Positions 32,573-41,891 of a stretch of DNA of 64,000 nt are shown here, piece by piece; position 1 is the stretch's first letter, and every line of letters begins with the position of its first letter. The notes under the pieces are model-generated. The model saw only the letters and a list, made by a program, of their open reading frames with translations. It did not search any database and was not told where the DNA came from. The translations under genes and the position numbers were made by a program. This DNA comes from Allofrancisella guangzhouensis (GTDB lineage: Bacteria; Pseudomonadota; Gammaproteobacteria; Francisellales; Francisellaceae), in NCBI RefSeq assembly GCF_000815225.1, contig NZ_CP010427.1, positions 1,302,001 through 1,366,000 on the forward strand, given 5' to 3'.

Positions 32573-34222
32573 TTATAAACCAAGTAATTCTTTAGCATGT
32601 TTTAGAGTATTTTCTGATATATCTACACCACCAGCTATTTTAGCTATTTCTTGTATCCTTTGCTCTACTGTTAGCTCTATAATTTTTGATTCTGTGACAT
32701 CTTTAAGATATTTTTTACTGACATGTAAATGCATGTCACCTTGAGCTGCCACTTGTGCCTGGTGCGTTATGCATAAAACTTGTAATTTTTCTGACAACTT
32801 TTTAAGAAGTCTGCCAACAATTTCAGCTGTTGCTCCTGAAATACCAACATCAACCTCATCAAATACTAAAGTAGGGTATGACCTTTTTGCAGCTGATACC
32901 GCCTGTATAGATAATCCAATACGGCTTAACTCACCGCCTGATGCTACTTTTTTAACTGGAGCAAGCTGTTCGCCAAGGTTAAAATTTATCTTAAATTCAC
33001 ATGCATCCAACCCCTTTGCTGTTTTAATTTCACTAGATAGAACTTCAGCCACAAAACTACCTTTAGGAATATTCAAGGAGCGAATATTTTTCTCAACTTG
33101 TGTTGAGAAATCTTTTGCTGCCTTTTGACGAGCTTGAGTTAAAGCTTTTGCAGACTCTTCATATATTTTCTCTAATTTTTGCTTTTCTTCAATTAGTGTT
33201 CCTAGTCTGCTATTTTCTTGTGAAAAGCTATCTAACTCTGCTTGTAACTCTATGATATGTTCATATAGGTAGCTAGGCTCAACCTTATGTTTACGTGCAA
33301 AATCATAAATCTCACCCATTCTTTGCTCTACTTTAGCTAACTCTTCCGGGTCTTGCTCTAAAAACTCTAGTTTGTTTTGTGCCTCTTCATAACTTTCTTG
33401 AGCATATACTTTTGTTTGCGTTATTAGTTCCTGTAGATTTGAAAAGCTTTCATCTTCTAGCTTACTAACTTCTTTTTCAAGCTCTGCTAACATTGTTATA
33501 ATATTTTGATCATTATCGTACAAAATACTGTTAACGTAATTCAAACTGTAACTTATCTGCTCCACATTAGAAAGATTTTTTTGGCGCAGGGATAACTCTT
33601 CAAATTCATTTTCTCTCAGTTTCAAAGAAATAAGCTCTCTAAGCTTATATTCTAATAATTCTCTTTGGCTATTTTGATTATCTATAACTTCTTTTAACTC
33701 TCTAACCTGTAAATCAATTTTTTGTAGACCATAAAAAGCTTTTGTAACCTTACCAACAAGCTCATCATTATTAACAAAGCTATCCAATAAACTCAACTGA
33801 GCTTTTGAATCAAGTAAATCCTGGTGAGAATTTTGGCTATATATATTTATAAGCTTATCTGATATTTTTTTTACATCACTAGCTTTTGCAACACTTCCAT
33901 TTACAAAAAGTCGACTCTGCTTAGATTTATTGACAACCCTACGAAACGTACACTCACCGTTATCATTTTCAATAAATAATTCCTCAAACATCTTTTTTAC
34001 TTTTTGGTTACCTTTAATACAAAAAGTAGCAGAAACTTCTGTAGTTGTGTCATCATTTAAAAATGTCTTTTCTAACCTTGCTCCTAATACAAAGCTAAGC
34101 GCATCAAGGAGGATTGATTTACCAGCACCTGTCTCTCCTGTAAGTACAGTCATACCCTCTCTAAAGTCAATTTCTGTAGACTTTATAATAGCAAAATTTT
34201 TTATTGATAAATGTAGTAACAT
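32573..34222 (-). CDS. recN: DNA repair protein RecN
   Basis: RecN is an SMC-like ATPase involved in double-strand break repair. The protein begins MLLHLSIKNFAIIKS and has Walker A GETGAGKS near residue 30. A long central coiled coil spans about 150-370, the ABC signature VASGGELSRIGL is near 425, and Walker B LVFDEVDVGISG follows. I prefer the ATG at 34222 (549 residues) over a TTG three codons upstream, because RecN proteins usually start MLxxLxIxNFA. In other gammaproteobacteria recN is often under SOS control. I did not identify a LexA box upstream, and Francisella may lack LexA. Confidence 0.94.
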   Translation of the reverse strand: MLLHLSIKNFAIIKSTEIDFREGMTVLTGETGAGKSILLDALSFVLGARLEKTFLNDDTTTEVSATFCIKGNQKVKKMFEELFIENDNGECTFRRVVNKSKQSRLFVNGSVAKASDVKKISDKLINIYSQNSHQDLLDSKAQLSLLDSFVNNDELVGKVTKAFYGLQKIDLQVRELKEVIDNQNSQRELLEYKLRELISLKLRENEFEELSLRQKNLSNVEQISYSLNYVNSILYDNDQNIITMLAELEKEVSKLEDESFSNLQELITQTKVYAQESYEEAQNKLEFLEQDPEELAKVEQRMGEIYDFARKHKVEPSYLYEHIIELQAELDSFSQENSRLGTLIEEKQKLEKIYEESAKALTQARQKAAKDFSTQVEKNIRSLNIPKGSFVAEVLSSEIKTAKGLDACEFKINFNLGEQLAPVKKVASGGELSRIGLSIQAVSAAKRSYPTLVFDEVDVGISGATAEIVGRLLKKLSEKLQVLCITHQAQVAAQGDMHLHVSKKYLKDVTESKIIELTVEQRIQEIAKIAGGVDISENTLKHAKELLGL

Positions 34223-34314
34223 AGAATCCAATTAAGTTAGTTCTAACCTAGATAAATATATCTGTTCTTATATATTTATACAATACAATCACATTTATAA
34301 AAACTATCTAGATA

Positions 34315-35205
34315 CTAAAGGCTTATATAAACCTTTAGTTTATTATGTGGTAAAGCTCTTTCATATTCACGTTGCAACTTTGTTTTAAATTGTAATATTT
34401 TTTGAGTATCGACAATCTTAGGTAAATCCAAATATAAATCAACAAATATAAAACGCCCAGACTGCGTTATTTTAATATTGTTTATTGGAAGATTATAACC
34501 CTCACTTGCTACCGTTCTTGCAACTTTAAAAATCTGTTTTTTAAGCTCAGAAGATGGCGCGGCATCTAACAAATGTTGATATGCTTCCTTGATAAGCTTA
34601 ATTGGACTAATTACGATATAAAAACCAATCAAAATTGCTACTATTGGATCAACATAAATTGCTAATGTATCAAACCCTGATTTTTCTAAAACAAACCCAA
34701 TCATGATATTAAATATTACTCCCAAGCCCAATAAAGCATCAGCTTTCCACATTTGGGCATCAGTAAATAAAATCTTTGAGCCAGTTTGATTAGCTCTTTT
34801 ATTAACAAAGAAGTACATATAAACACATAATGCTGTACCTACTATTTCCGACAGTAGTGCTACACCATAATTTGGTTTAATCGTATGAGTAAACATATTA
34901 AATATCGCCATCAAAATTACACTCAATGCTACTAGTAACACAAACCAAGATTCCAATATTATAAAAACTGGTTCTAAACGATAATATCCATAGTTATAAC
35001 GTTTATTTGCTGGTTGATTAAGCTTTCTTAAGACATATATAGAAATAGCATATATTAGAATAGATATCACTGAATAGCTTGTATCTAATAAGACAGTTAA
35101 AGACTGTGCGAAGTAGACTATTATTATACTAAAAAAAGCATAACCAATAGCTATAATAAAGTTTGTTTTTAGGGTTTTTTTCTCTAGTTGTTTGTCAAAA
35201 ATCAT
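34315..35205 (-). CDS. Cation diffusion facilitator family transporter, divergent metal site
   Basis: The 296-residue protein has six predicted membrane helices (about 14-205) and a cytoplasmic ferredoxin-like C-terminal domain (about 215-296), the CDF layout. The usual ligands are altered. In helix 2 the Asp-x-x-x-Asp pair appears as LLDTSYS, so the second Asp is Ser. In helix 5 the His-x-x-x-Asp pair appears as MWKAD, retaining only Asp. The interface histidines are replaced (NYGYYRLEP). Substrate may therefore not be zinc, or transport may differ. The gene stands alone between recN and an aminotransferase on the other strand. Confidence 0.85.
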   Translation of the reverse strand: MIFDKQLEKKTLKTNFIIAIGYAFFSIIIVYFAQSLTVLLDTSYSVISILIYAISIYVLRKLNQPANKRYNYGYYRLEPVFIILESWFVLLVALSVILMAIFNMFTHTIKPNYGVALLSEIVGTALCVYMYFFVNKRANQTGSKILFTDAQMWKADALLGLGVIFNIMIGFVLEKSGFDTLAIYVDPIVAILIGFYIVISPIKLIKEAYQHLLDAAPSSELKKQIFKVARTVASEGYNLPINNIKITQSGRFIFVDLYLDLPKIVDTQKILQFKTKLQREYERALPHNKLKVYISL

Positions 35206-35416
35206 GATGTTAAAAATTAGCTGGTTTATGAAAGTATATTAATAAACCAAAGATATCAAAAAATAATTACTTATTTGTTTATATACTTTTTTGTAAAAAA
35301 ATACAAGTACATAACTACTTACACTCTTATAAATTAAGTATTTTTTACTTATAAAAAATATATTATAATCTATTCGTCTAATAAAATGTATGATTCAAAC
35401 TTGAAAGGAATTAGAA

Positions 35417-36613
35417 ATGCAATTATCAAGAAGAGTACAGGCTATGCAAGCTTCACCAGTGCGTAAATTAGTGCCGTACGCTCAACAAGCAGAGAAATCA
35501 GGAAAAAAAGTTTATCACCTAAATATAGGTCAGCCTGATATAAAAACTCCTAACGAGTTTATGAACGCAATTAGAAGCTTTGACCAAGAAACTATAGCAT
35601 ACTCAGTATCAACAGGTGAACCAAGTTTGATAAAAGCAATTTCAAAATACTATAAAAGATTTAATATAGACTTCGCCGAAGATGAGATTCTAATCACTAA
35701 TGGCGGATCAGAAGCTCTTATCTTTGCAGCTATTGCTACTTGTAATGCTGGTGATGAAATACTAGTGCCAGAACCATTTTATACAAACTACAACGGCTTT
35801 ACCATGGCTGTTGACGTAGTTATAAAACCAATTACTACCAAAGCTGAAGAAGGCTTTCATCTACCTAGCAAAGAAGAGATTTTAGCTTGCGTAACTGACA
35901 AAACAAAAGCCATTATGATATCTAACCCAGGTAACCCTACAGGTGTTGTCTACTCTAGAGAAGAACTAGAGCTACTTGCTGAAGTTGCTAAAGAAAAAGA
36001 TCTATTTATAATAAGTGACGAAGTATACCGCGAGTTTACTTATGATGGTTTAACTTGTACTTCATTTGGTAATATCAAAGGTGTTGAGGATAAAGTAATC
36101 ATAGTTGACTCAGTATCAAAACGTTATAGTGCTTGTGGAGCTAGAATTGGCTCAATTTGCTCAAAAAATAAAGAATTTATAAAACAAAGTATCAAACTGT
36201 GTCAATCAAGATTATGTGTAGCAACTCTAGAACAAATAGGTGCAGCTGCCCTTTATGAGGTGGATGAGCAATATCTAAAAGAAGTAAATCAAGAATATAC
36301 AAAAAGAAGAGATATAACATATGCTGCTTTATCTAAAATGCAAGGAGTAATCTGTGAAAAACCTACAGGTGCATTTTATGTGATTGCAAAACTTCCCATC
36401 GATGATACTGAAAAATTTGCTCTATGGATGCTAACTGATTTTGAAGATAATAAAGAAACTGTTATGTTTTCTCCTGCTGCTGATTTTTATGCTACTAAAG
36501 GTCTTGGTAAAGATGAGATCAGAATAGCATATGTTCTTGAAGAAAAAGCCCTTAGAAGAGCTTTAGAGCTTCTAGAAAAAGGTATTAAAGCTTATAACAG
36601 CAGAAAAATCTAA
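35417..36613 (+). CDS. Class I/II PLP aminotransferase, aspartate aminotransferase-like
   Basis: The 398 residues fit fold-type I, subgroup I-gamma aminotransferases. The markers are LNIGQPDIKTPNEF near residue 36, ITNGGSEALIFAAIA near 94, NPGNPTGVVYSREEL near 174, DEVYREF, and the PLP lysine in DSVSKRYSACGARIG near residue 236, plus a C-terminal arginine in DEIRIAYV for the substrate carboxylate. The specific amino donor is not fixed by sequence; aspartate or an aromatic/branched amino acid is possible. GAAAGGAA lies just before the ATG. Monocistronic. Confidence 0.85.
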   Translation: MQLSRRVQAMQASPVRKLVPYAQQAEKSGKKVYHLNIGQPDIKTPNEFMNAIRSFDQETIAYSVSTGEPSLIKAISKYYKRFNIDFAEDEILITNGGSEALIFAAIATCNAGDEILVPEPFYTNYNGFTMAVDVVIKPITTKAEEGFHLPSKEEILACVTDKTKAIMISNPGNPTGVVYSREELELLAEVAKEKDLFIISDEVYREFTYDGLTCTSFGNIKGVEDKVIIVDSVSKRYSACGARIGSICSKNKEFIKQSIKLCQSRLCVATLEQIGAAALYEVDEQYLKEVNQEYTKRRDITYAALSKMQGVICEKPTGAFYVIAKLPIDDTEKFALWMLTDFEDNKETVMFSPAADFYATKGLGKDEIRIAYVLEEKALRRALELLEKGIKAYNSRKI

Positions 36614-36690
36614 AAAAACAAACCTTTTATAAAAATTAAACTCTAAGTAGTGTTAAAATTATTACTAATATAAATATTTTTTCTAAGAGC

Positions 36691-37599
36691 GTGAGTCAAT
36701 ATATGTATTTATTAGGGATTGAAGCTGGAGGGACTAAATTTTTTACTACTGTAGGTGACATGCAAGGCAACGTTATAGAGCGTTATCGTACCGATACTAC
36801 AACACCTAAGCAAACTATGACCGGAGTTTTGGAAATTCTTAGAAATTACCAAACTAAATACGATATAAAAGCTGTAGGATTAGCTTGTTTTGGTCCAATT
36901 GATATAAACATTAAGTCAAAAACTTATGGTTACATTACAAACACACCAAAAACCTCATGGAAGAATTTTGACATCCTTAGTTCAATAAAATCTAATTATA
37001 ATGGATCTATTGGTTTTAATACTGATGTTAACGCTGCTGCAATTTGCGAACAACTTTGGGGGGCTGGTACTACAGGTGTTAGTAACATTTTGTACCTGAC
37101 AATTGGCACTGGTGTTGGTGGTGGTGTTATTTGTAATAACCAGCTTGTCCAAGGAGCTATGCATCCTGAAATTGGCCACATTTTTGTACCTCAGAATCCT
37201 AATGATAACTTTAATGGTTCATGTCCTTTTCATAATAATTGCCTAGAAGGTCTAGCATCTGGAACTGCCCTAAAAGAAAGATATAATGTTAGCTCAGCTA
37301 GTATAATACCTGACGATCATGAAGCTTGGATATTTGAAGCTGAATATTTATCAAAGGCTATTGTAAACTATATTTATGCTTTCTCCCCTGAAAAGGTTGT
37401 TTTAGGTGGCGGTGTAATGCATAAAACTATATTGTTTAATATGATACGCAACAACGTTACAAAATATCTCGATAATTATCTTGACTACCCTGCATTAAAA
37501 GATATGACTGAGTTTATTGTCCCAGCATCATTTGGTGATAATACTGGTGTTAAAGGTTCGCTCGCTTTAGCTCTAAATGCTTATAAGAATGGTTATTAA
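36691..37599 (+). CDS. ROK-family sugar kinase, fructokinase-like
   Basis: It phosphorylates a hexose, probably fructose, with ATP. The 302 residues begin near LLGIEAGGTKF (phosphate loop), with FNTDVNAAA (catalytic Asp) near residue 109, IGTGVGGGVICNN, and the zinc-binding segment HPEIGHIFV...CPFHNNCLEGLASG, which has the spacing seen in bacterial fructokinases. The start is GTG at 36691; an ATG four codons later (36703) is an alternative. It ends 11 bases from the convergent selO stop. Confidence 0.87.
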   Translation: MSQYMYLLGIEAGGTKFFTTVGDMQGNVIERYRTDTTTPKQTMTGVLEILRNYQTKYDIKAVGLACFGPIDINIKSKTYGYITNTPKTSWKNFDILSSIKSNYNGSIGFNTDVNAAAICEQLWGAGTTGVSNILYLTIGTGVGGGVICNNQLVQGAMHPEIGHIFVPQNPNDNFNGSCPFHNNCLEGLASGTALKERYNVSSASIIPDDHEAWIFEAEYLSKAIVNYIYAFSPEKVVLGGGVMHKTILFNMIRNNVTKYLDNYLDYPALKDMTEFIVPASFGDNTGVKGSLALALNAYKNGY

Positions 37600-37610
37600 A
37601 CTTTATACAC

Positions 37611-39011
37611 TTAGGTCCCACAAAAAGTAGCTTTTACAATTTGGTCTTCTGTGGGCTCTAACATATAGTTTTGATATTTTTTATTAAACTCGTATGGATG
37701 TTTTAAGGCTTCATTTAAGTTATAAAAATCTTCTAAATTACCAATTTCTGCTGATTTAATGGCTTTTTCAACCTGGTGATTACGTGGTATGATAAATGGA
37801 TTAACTAGTCTCATATTAACAATATTCATTTTTTCAATACAAGAAACCCATTTATCTAACCAGCTAGCTAAACCTTGTTTTCTTAAACCTTCTTTTTTTT
37901 GATAAGATAGGTCATAAAATGTATTTGTGTAATCAAGGTTGTTTTTATACATTTCCGCCAGTAGATCTGAAATTAAACTTTCATTTCCTTTTTGATAACT
38001 ACCTAAACCAAGCTTTGATAAAAACACCTTTTGCCACTTATCTTTATAAGCTTCAGAATATTCTGCAAGTGTTTTTTCGGCTAGCTTTATAGCTTCTTTT
38101 TCATCTTTTGATATCAAACTTAACAAGCTTTCTGTAAGTCTTGTAATATTCCAACCAGCAACAGAAGCTTGATTTGCAAACGCATAACGCCTATTTCTAT
38201 CAATAGAACTAAACACAGTTTCTGGATTATATTTATCCATAAATGCACATGGTCCATAGTCTATAGTTTCACCAGAAATAGTCATATTATCAGTATTCAT
38301 AACCCCATGAATAAATCCTACCCTTTCCCATTCAGTAATTAAACTAGTTTGCTTATCTACTATATAATTTAATAAGCTTAAAGCCTTGTTTTCGCTGTAA
38401 GTAATATTATGTCTTTTTATAGTATAATCTAACAAACTTTGGCTATAATTCTTACCCAGCATTGCTGCGTATTGAAATGTTCCAACTCTTATATGACTAC
38501 TAGCTACTCTTATAGCTATAGCACCTTGTTCAAGTGATTGTCTTTGAACATTTTCACCTGTGGTTATTACCGCTAATATTCTGCTGGTTGGTATATTCAA
38601 ATTATGCATAGCCTCACTGACTATATATTCTCTAAGCATTGGTCCTAAGGCTGCTTTTCCATCACCCCCACGAGAAAATTTAGTAAGCCCAGCCCCTTTT
38701 AGATGAATATCTACTACTGTACCATCTGGCTTTTTATATTCCCCAGTAAGTATTGCTCGACCATCGCCAAGCATTGTAAAATGCCCAAACTGATGTCCAG
38801 CATACGCTTGGGCTATTGAATTTTTACTTTGATAACCTAACAAAAAATCTAAAAGCTCTGTTTCACCTAACTGCTCTAAATTAAAACCAAGCTCTTGTGC
38901 TAATGTATTATTGAAAACTAATAACTTAGCTTTTGGATATTTATAAACTGGTTGTTTAGAATAAAACTCTCTTGGTAAGTCCAAATAACTATATTCCAAT
39001 GGAATTAACAT
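37611..39011 (-). CDS. selO: SelO-family protein adenylyltransferase (YdiU)
   Basis: SelO proteins are pseudokinases that transfer AMP from ATP to proteins and help in redox defence. The 466 residues show the QAYAGHQFGHFTMLGDGRA segment, HLKGAGLTKFSRGGDGKAALGPMLREYI, and the metal-binding HGVMNTDNM and IDYGPCAFMD motifs. The C-terminal CGT cysteine replaces the selenocysteine found in eukaryotes, as is usual in bacteria. The start at 39011 gives MLIPLEYSYLDLP, the common opening. Confidence 0.93.
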   Translation of the reverse strand: MLIPLEYSYLDLPREFYSKQPVYKYPKAKLLVFNNTLAQELGFNLEQLGETELLDFLLGYQSKNSIAQAYAGHQFGHFTMLGDGRAILTGEYKKPDGTVVDIHLKGAGLTKFSRGGDGKAALGPMLREYIVSEAMHNLNIPTSRILAVITTGENVQRQSLEQGAIAIRVASSHIRVGTFQYAAMLGKNYSQSLLDYTIKRHNITYSENKALSLLNYIVDKQTSLITEWERVGFIHGVMNTDNMTISGETIDYGPCAFMDKYNPETVFSSIDRNRRYAFANQASVAGWNITRLTESLLSLISKDEKEAIKLAEKTLAEYSEAYKDKWQKVFLSKLGLGSYQKGNESLISDLLAEMYKNNLDYTNTFYDLSYQKKEGLRKQGLASWLDKWVSCIEKMNIVNMRLVNPFIIPRNHQVEKAIKSAEIGNLEDFYNLNEALKHPYEFNKKYQNYMLEPTEDQIVKATFCGT

Positions 39012-39114
39012 AGCTTATACAATGTTTACTAGTTTAGTAACATTTTAACAAAATATAGCCAATAACATAACTTTTAGCTAAAATAATAAAAAAATATGTT
39101 TTGGAAGCTGATGA

Positions 39115-39723
39115 ATGGAATATCTTAGATTAGCTATAATTGATTCGGAAAATTACAATAACTTTGCTAGTGTAGCAGAAAATAACTTTGGACGAGTAAT
39201 AGTTTTCACCAATAGTCAAGAATTAGAACCTAACTTTAAAAAAACGCTTCTATATAATAACTTTGAACTTGTTCCTATTATCTACGGTGAAGGTAACAAG
39301 GATAATATGGATGGCTATATCTGTGCTAAAGTTGGAGAATATATAGAGAGGTATCGTGATTATCGTACTTATCTAAGTATTACTATCTTTAGTAATGACA
39401 AAATATTCAAAGGTATTGCCTCTTATTATACTCGTAAAGGATTTAATATCTCCACAGCTGCACCAAATGGTTGCATTACAGGTACTAGTAATACAGACCC
39501 AAAGATCAGAATAAAAAATTTTCTAATGTGCTCTGAAGAAGTAAAAAATCAAAGCTTTAAAAAAGGGTTTAGTGAAACTGCTAAAGATGCATTTTATCGA
39601 TTAATTAGTAAAAAATTAGATAAAGATATCCCTAAAGAAATCACTGATACTTTTATTGATAAAAAAACTGTGTTTTTTTCTAATCATTCCCGTAAAATAG
39701 CAATTGATGAAACAAAGCTATGA
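39115..39723 (+). CDS. Unrecognised protein with PIN/NYN-like ribonuclease features
   Basis: I do not recognise a named family. The 202 residues have the strand and acidic-residue layout of NYN/PIN domains: LAIIDSENYNN with Asp10, a GNKDNMDGYI segment with Asp66, then ITIFSNDKIFKGIASYYTRKGFNI with Asp95 (compare SNDxDF in NYN proteins), followed by a basic C-terminal extension. Three aspartates in these positions would bind the metal used for RNA cleavage. Function as an RNase is inference from pattern only. It is divergent from selO and 32 bases before the 3-methyladenine glycosylase, which may be cotranscribed. No antitoxin-sized partner gene is adjacent. Confidence 0.55.
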   Translation: MEYLRLAIIDSENYNNFASVAENNFGRVIVFTNSQELEPNFKKTLLYNNFELVPIIYGEGNKDNMDGYICAKVGEYIERYRDYRTYLSITIFSNDKIFKGIASYYTRKGFNISTAAPNGCITGTSNTDPKIRIKNFLMCSEEVKNQSFKKGFSETAKDAFYRLISKKLDKDIPKEITDTFIDKKTVFFSNHSRKIAIDETKL

Positions 39724-39755
39724 TAATTACTGGATGAAATTTAAAAGAGTAAATT

Positions 39756-40391
39756 ATGCAAAGAGTTAACGCTTCTTTTTTTAACCAAAATGCACTTTCT
39801 TTAGCACATGATTTATTAGGTAAATTAATTTGTAGATATTACAAGAATTACTGGCTTTATGCTCAAATTATTGAGACTGAAGCTTATGAATTAACAGATA
39901 AAGGAAGTCATGCTTCTTTAGGTTTTACGCCTAAACGTAAAGCCTTATTTATGCCAGCAGGAACAATTTACATGTATTATTCCCGTGGCAAAGATTCTTT
40001 AAATATTTCAGCTTATGGAGAAGGTTGTGCTGTATTGATTAAATCAGCTATTCCTTACGGAGATGTTTTTGGTAGTCAAATGCTTAAAATCATGCATCAA
40101 CTTAACCCATTACCAAATGGAGAAAAACGCCCATGGCATAGACTAATGTCAGGGCAAACCCTACTGTGCCGTGCGCTAGATTTAAAAGTTCCCGATTGGG
40201 ACCAACAACAATTTTCACAACAGTTTTTTATAGCTGATACTGGTTATAAACCTCAAGAAGTTATCCAAACTACCCGCCTAGGTATTCCAAAAGGACGTGA
40301 TGAACATCTACCTTATCGTTTTATTGATGCTGCTTATGTAAAGTCATGCACAAAAAATCCGCTAACAAGTCGCATACCTATTGACTTATAA
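39756..40391 (+). CDS. DNA-3-methyladenine glycosylase, AAG/MPG type
   Basis: It excises alkylated purines in base-excision repair. The 211 residues have the MPG pattern: ALSLAHDLLGKLI near residue 14, the catalytic glutamate in IIETEAYELTDKGSHA near residue 46, KALFMPAGTIYMYYSRG, NISAYGEGCAVLIKSAIP, and RLGIPKGRDEHLPYRF at the C-terminus. Where most members have YGMxxCxNV, this one has YSRGKDSLNIS. AAGAG stands before the ATG. It follows the PIN/NYN-like gene. Confidence 0.9.
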   Translation: MQRVNASFFNQNALSLAHDLLGKLICRYYKNYWLYAQIIETEAYELTDKGSHASLGFTPKRKALFMPAGTIYMYYSRGKDSLNISAYGEGCAVLIKSAIPYGDVFGSQMLKIMHQLNPLPNGEKRPWHRLMSGQTLLCRALDLKVPDWDQQQFSQQFFIADTGYKPQEVIQTTRLGIPKGRDEHLPYRFIDAAYVKSCTKNPLTSRIPIDL

Positions 40392-40719
40392 AATTTCAGA
40401 ACTCTTTAGCTATATTTAAATTGAGCATAGCGAGTTTTATAGTTGCCAATGGCGTACAACTAAGCGACAGCATGTGCTAGCATTTTTGCATACTTTTTTT
40501 GCGATGAAAAAAGTATGTCACTATAGCTTACGAAATAAGCAGCGAAATTAGTAATATGTGCCACATAAAAACTTTATATTTGAGTGGGAATTTAAAACTA
40601 CTATAAACCTAAACTATAAAATCATCACGTATAGTTTATCTTCATATCTTTATAGATATACACTTCTTATAATGCTAAAATATAGTCTACATTATTTTAC
40701 AAAGTTTTGAATATAAGTT
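40392..40719. other. 328-base spacer with a repeat-like hairpin
   Basis: There is no gene between the glycosylase and the rubredoxin. It contains an 11-base perfect inverted repeat (40489-40517, listed separately) and slightly GC-richer flanking sequence (about 40430-40560) that looks like a short dispersed repeat rather than decayed coding sequence. The last 60 bases are AT-rich and probably hold the rubredoxin promoter. Confidence 0.5.
40489..40517. repeat. Palindromic hairpin element
   Basis: CATACTTTTTT at 40489-40499 pairs perfectly with AAAAAAGTATG at 40507-40517 around a seven-base loop. It is the core of a repeat-like patch after the glycosylase gene and could also end transcription, since read from either side the stem includes a run of T. 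Confidence 0.5.
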
Positions 40720-40890
40720 ATGGAATACAGAAAATATATTTGCATTGTTTGTGGTTTTATCTACGATGAGGCTGAAGGTTGGCCAGAAGATGGTATCGAG
40801 CCAGGTACTAGATGGGAAGATGTACCAGAAGACTGGGAATGCCCTGATTGTGGTGTAAGTAAAGAAGAGTTTGAACTTTTAGAAGAGTAA
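40720..40890 (+). CDS. Rubredoxin
   Basis: This is a 56-residue electron carrier with one iron held by four cysteines: CIVCG at residues 8-11 and CPDCG at residues 41-44. The rest, including [18 protein letters not shown] and the [11 protein letters not shown] stretch, is classic rubredoxin. The ATG is at 40720 and the TAA ends at 40890, 16 bases before the PLP gene. It is very acidic and cytosolic. Its electron partner (a rubredoxin reductase or oxygenase) is not in the window. Confidence 0.95.
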   Translation: MEYRKYICIVCGFIYDEAEGWPEDGIEPGTRWEDVPEDWECPDCGVSKEEFELLEE

Positions 40891-40906
40891 ATCTTTTTTA
40901 TTACTA

Positions 40907-41785
40907 ATGCCATCTCTTTTTCAAAAAATTACTTTTGATGATAAGCATTTTATCGTTATGAGAGATGATTTAAACCACCCTATTTTCTCAGGAAATAAAG
41001 CTAGAAAATTAGCTTATATTTTAAAAAATCCAGAAAAATACTCTCATATCAAGACTATTGTTTCATTTGGTGGTAATCAATCTAATTTTATGCTTGCATT
41101 GTCACAACTATCTAAGCTCAATAACTGGCAATTTCATTACTGGGTTAAACCTCTACCAAAGTTTCTAAAACAACACCAAAATGGCAACTTCAAGCTAGCT
41201 TTAAATAATAATATGCAACTTTTTGAAACCCAATGTTTCTTAAATTTAGAAAACATAAAATTAGAGTACACAAACTCCAAAGATATTTATTTTTTTGATC
41301 AAGGTGGCAGGCATCCCAATGCTGAAACAGGTATAGTAGAATGTGCTAATGAAATAGCAAAGTATTGTAAAGAAAATAATTTTCAAGATTACAGTGTAAT
41401 AGTAGCATCAGGGACAGGCGCAACAGCTTTATATTTAGAAAAGCATTTACCCAATAAAGTTTATACTGTAGCTTGTGTTGGCAATGAAGATTATTTAAAG
41501 GAGCAATTTTTTATAATTGACCCGAAACAAACTCCACCTATGATTCTTGTAAAAAACTTCAAATCTACGTTTGGTCAACTAGATATAGACAACTATAAGC
41601 TATATAAAAAATTACTAGAACAAACCGACATTGAGTTTGATTTACTATATGATCCAATCACATGGAGAGTATTATTGAAAAATTATAATCAATTGCCAAA
41701 ACCTATTATATATATCCATTGCGGTGGCACATCTGGTAACATTACAATGCTAAGTAGATATAACAGAATAGTAAGTTATAATTAG
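40907..41785 (+). CDS. ACC deaminase / D-cysteine desulfhydrase-like PLP enzyme
   Basis: The 292-residue protein belongs to the fold-type II PLP enzymes. The PLP lysine is in FSGNKARKLAYIL near residue 31, VSFGGNQSNFMLAL near residue 53 binds the cofactor ring, and VIVASGTGATALYLEKHL binds its phosphate. The C-terminus has IIYIHCGGTSGN. The shape matches 1-aminocyclopropane-1-carboxylate deaminase and D-cysteine desulfhydrase. The real substrate is uncertain and D-cysteine or a related D-amino acid is plausible. It is 16 bases after rubredoxin. Confidence 0.82.
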   Translation: MPSLFQKITFDDKHFIVMRDDLNHPIFSGNKARKLAYILKNPEKYSHIKTIVSFGGNQSNFMLALSQLSKLNNWQFHYWVKPLPKFLKQHQNGNFKLALNNNMQLFETQCFLNLENIKLEYTNSKDIYFFDQGGRHPNAETGIVECANEIAKYCKENNFQDYSVIVASGTGATALYLEKHLPNKVYTVACVGNEDYLKEQFFIIDPKQTPPMILVKNFKSTFGQLDIDNYKLYKKLLEQTDIEFDLLYDPITWRVLLKNYNQLPKPIIYIHCGGTSGNITMLSRYNRIVSYN

Positions 41786-41891
41786 TATAAATAAATTTAA
41801 CCTTTTTGATTTATTCTTAGGGTAGCTATTAAAAATACTCTATTATATGGTATCATCTTTGAATTATTTATTAATATTTAACATCTTAACA

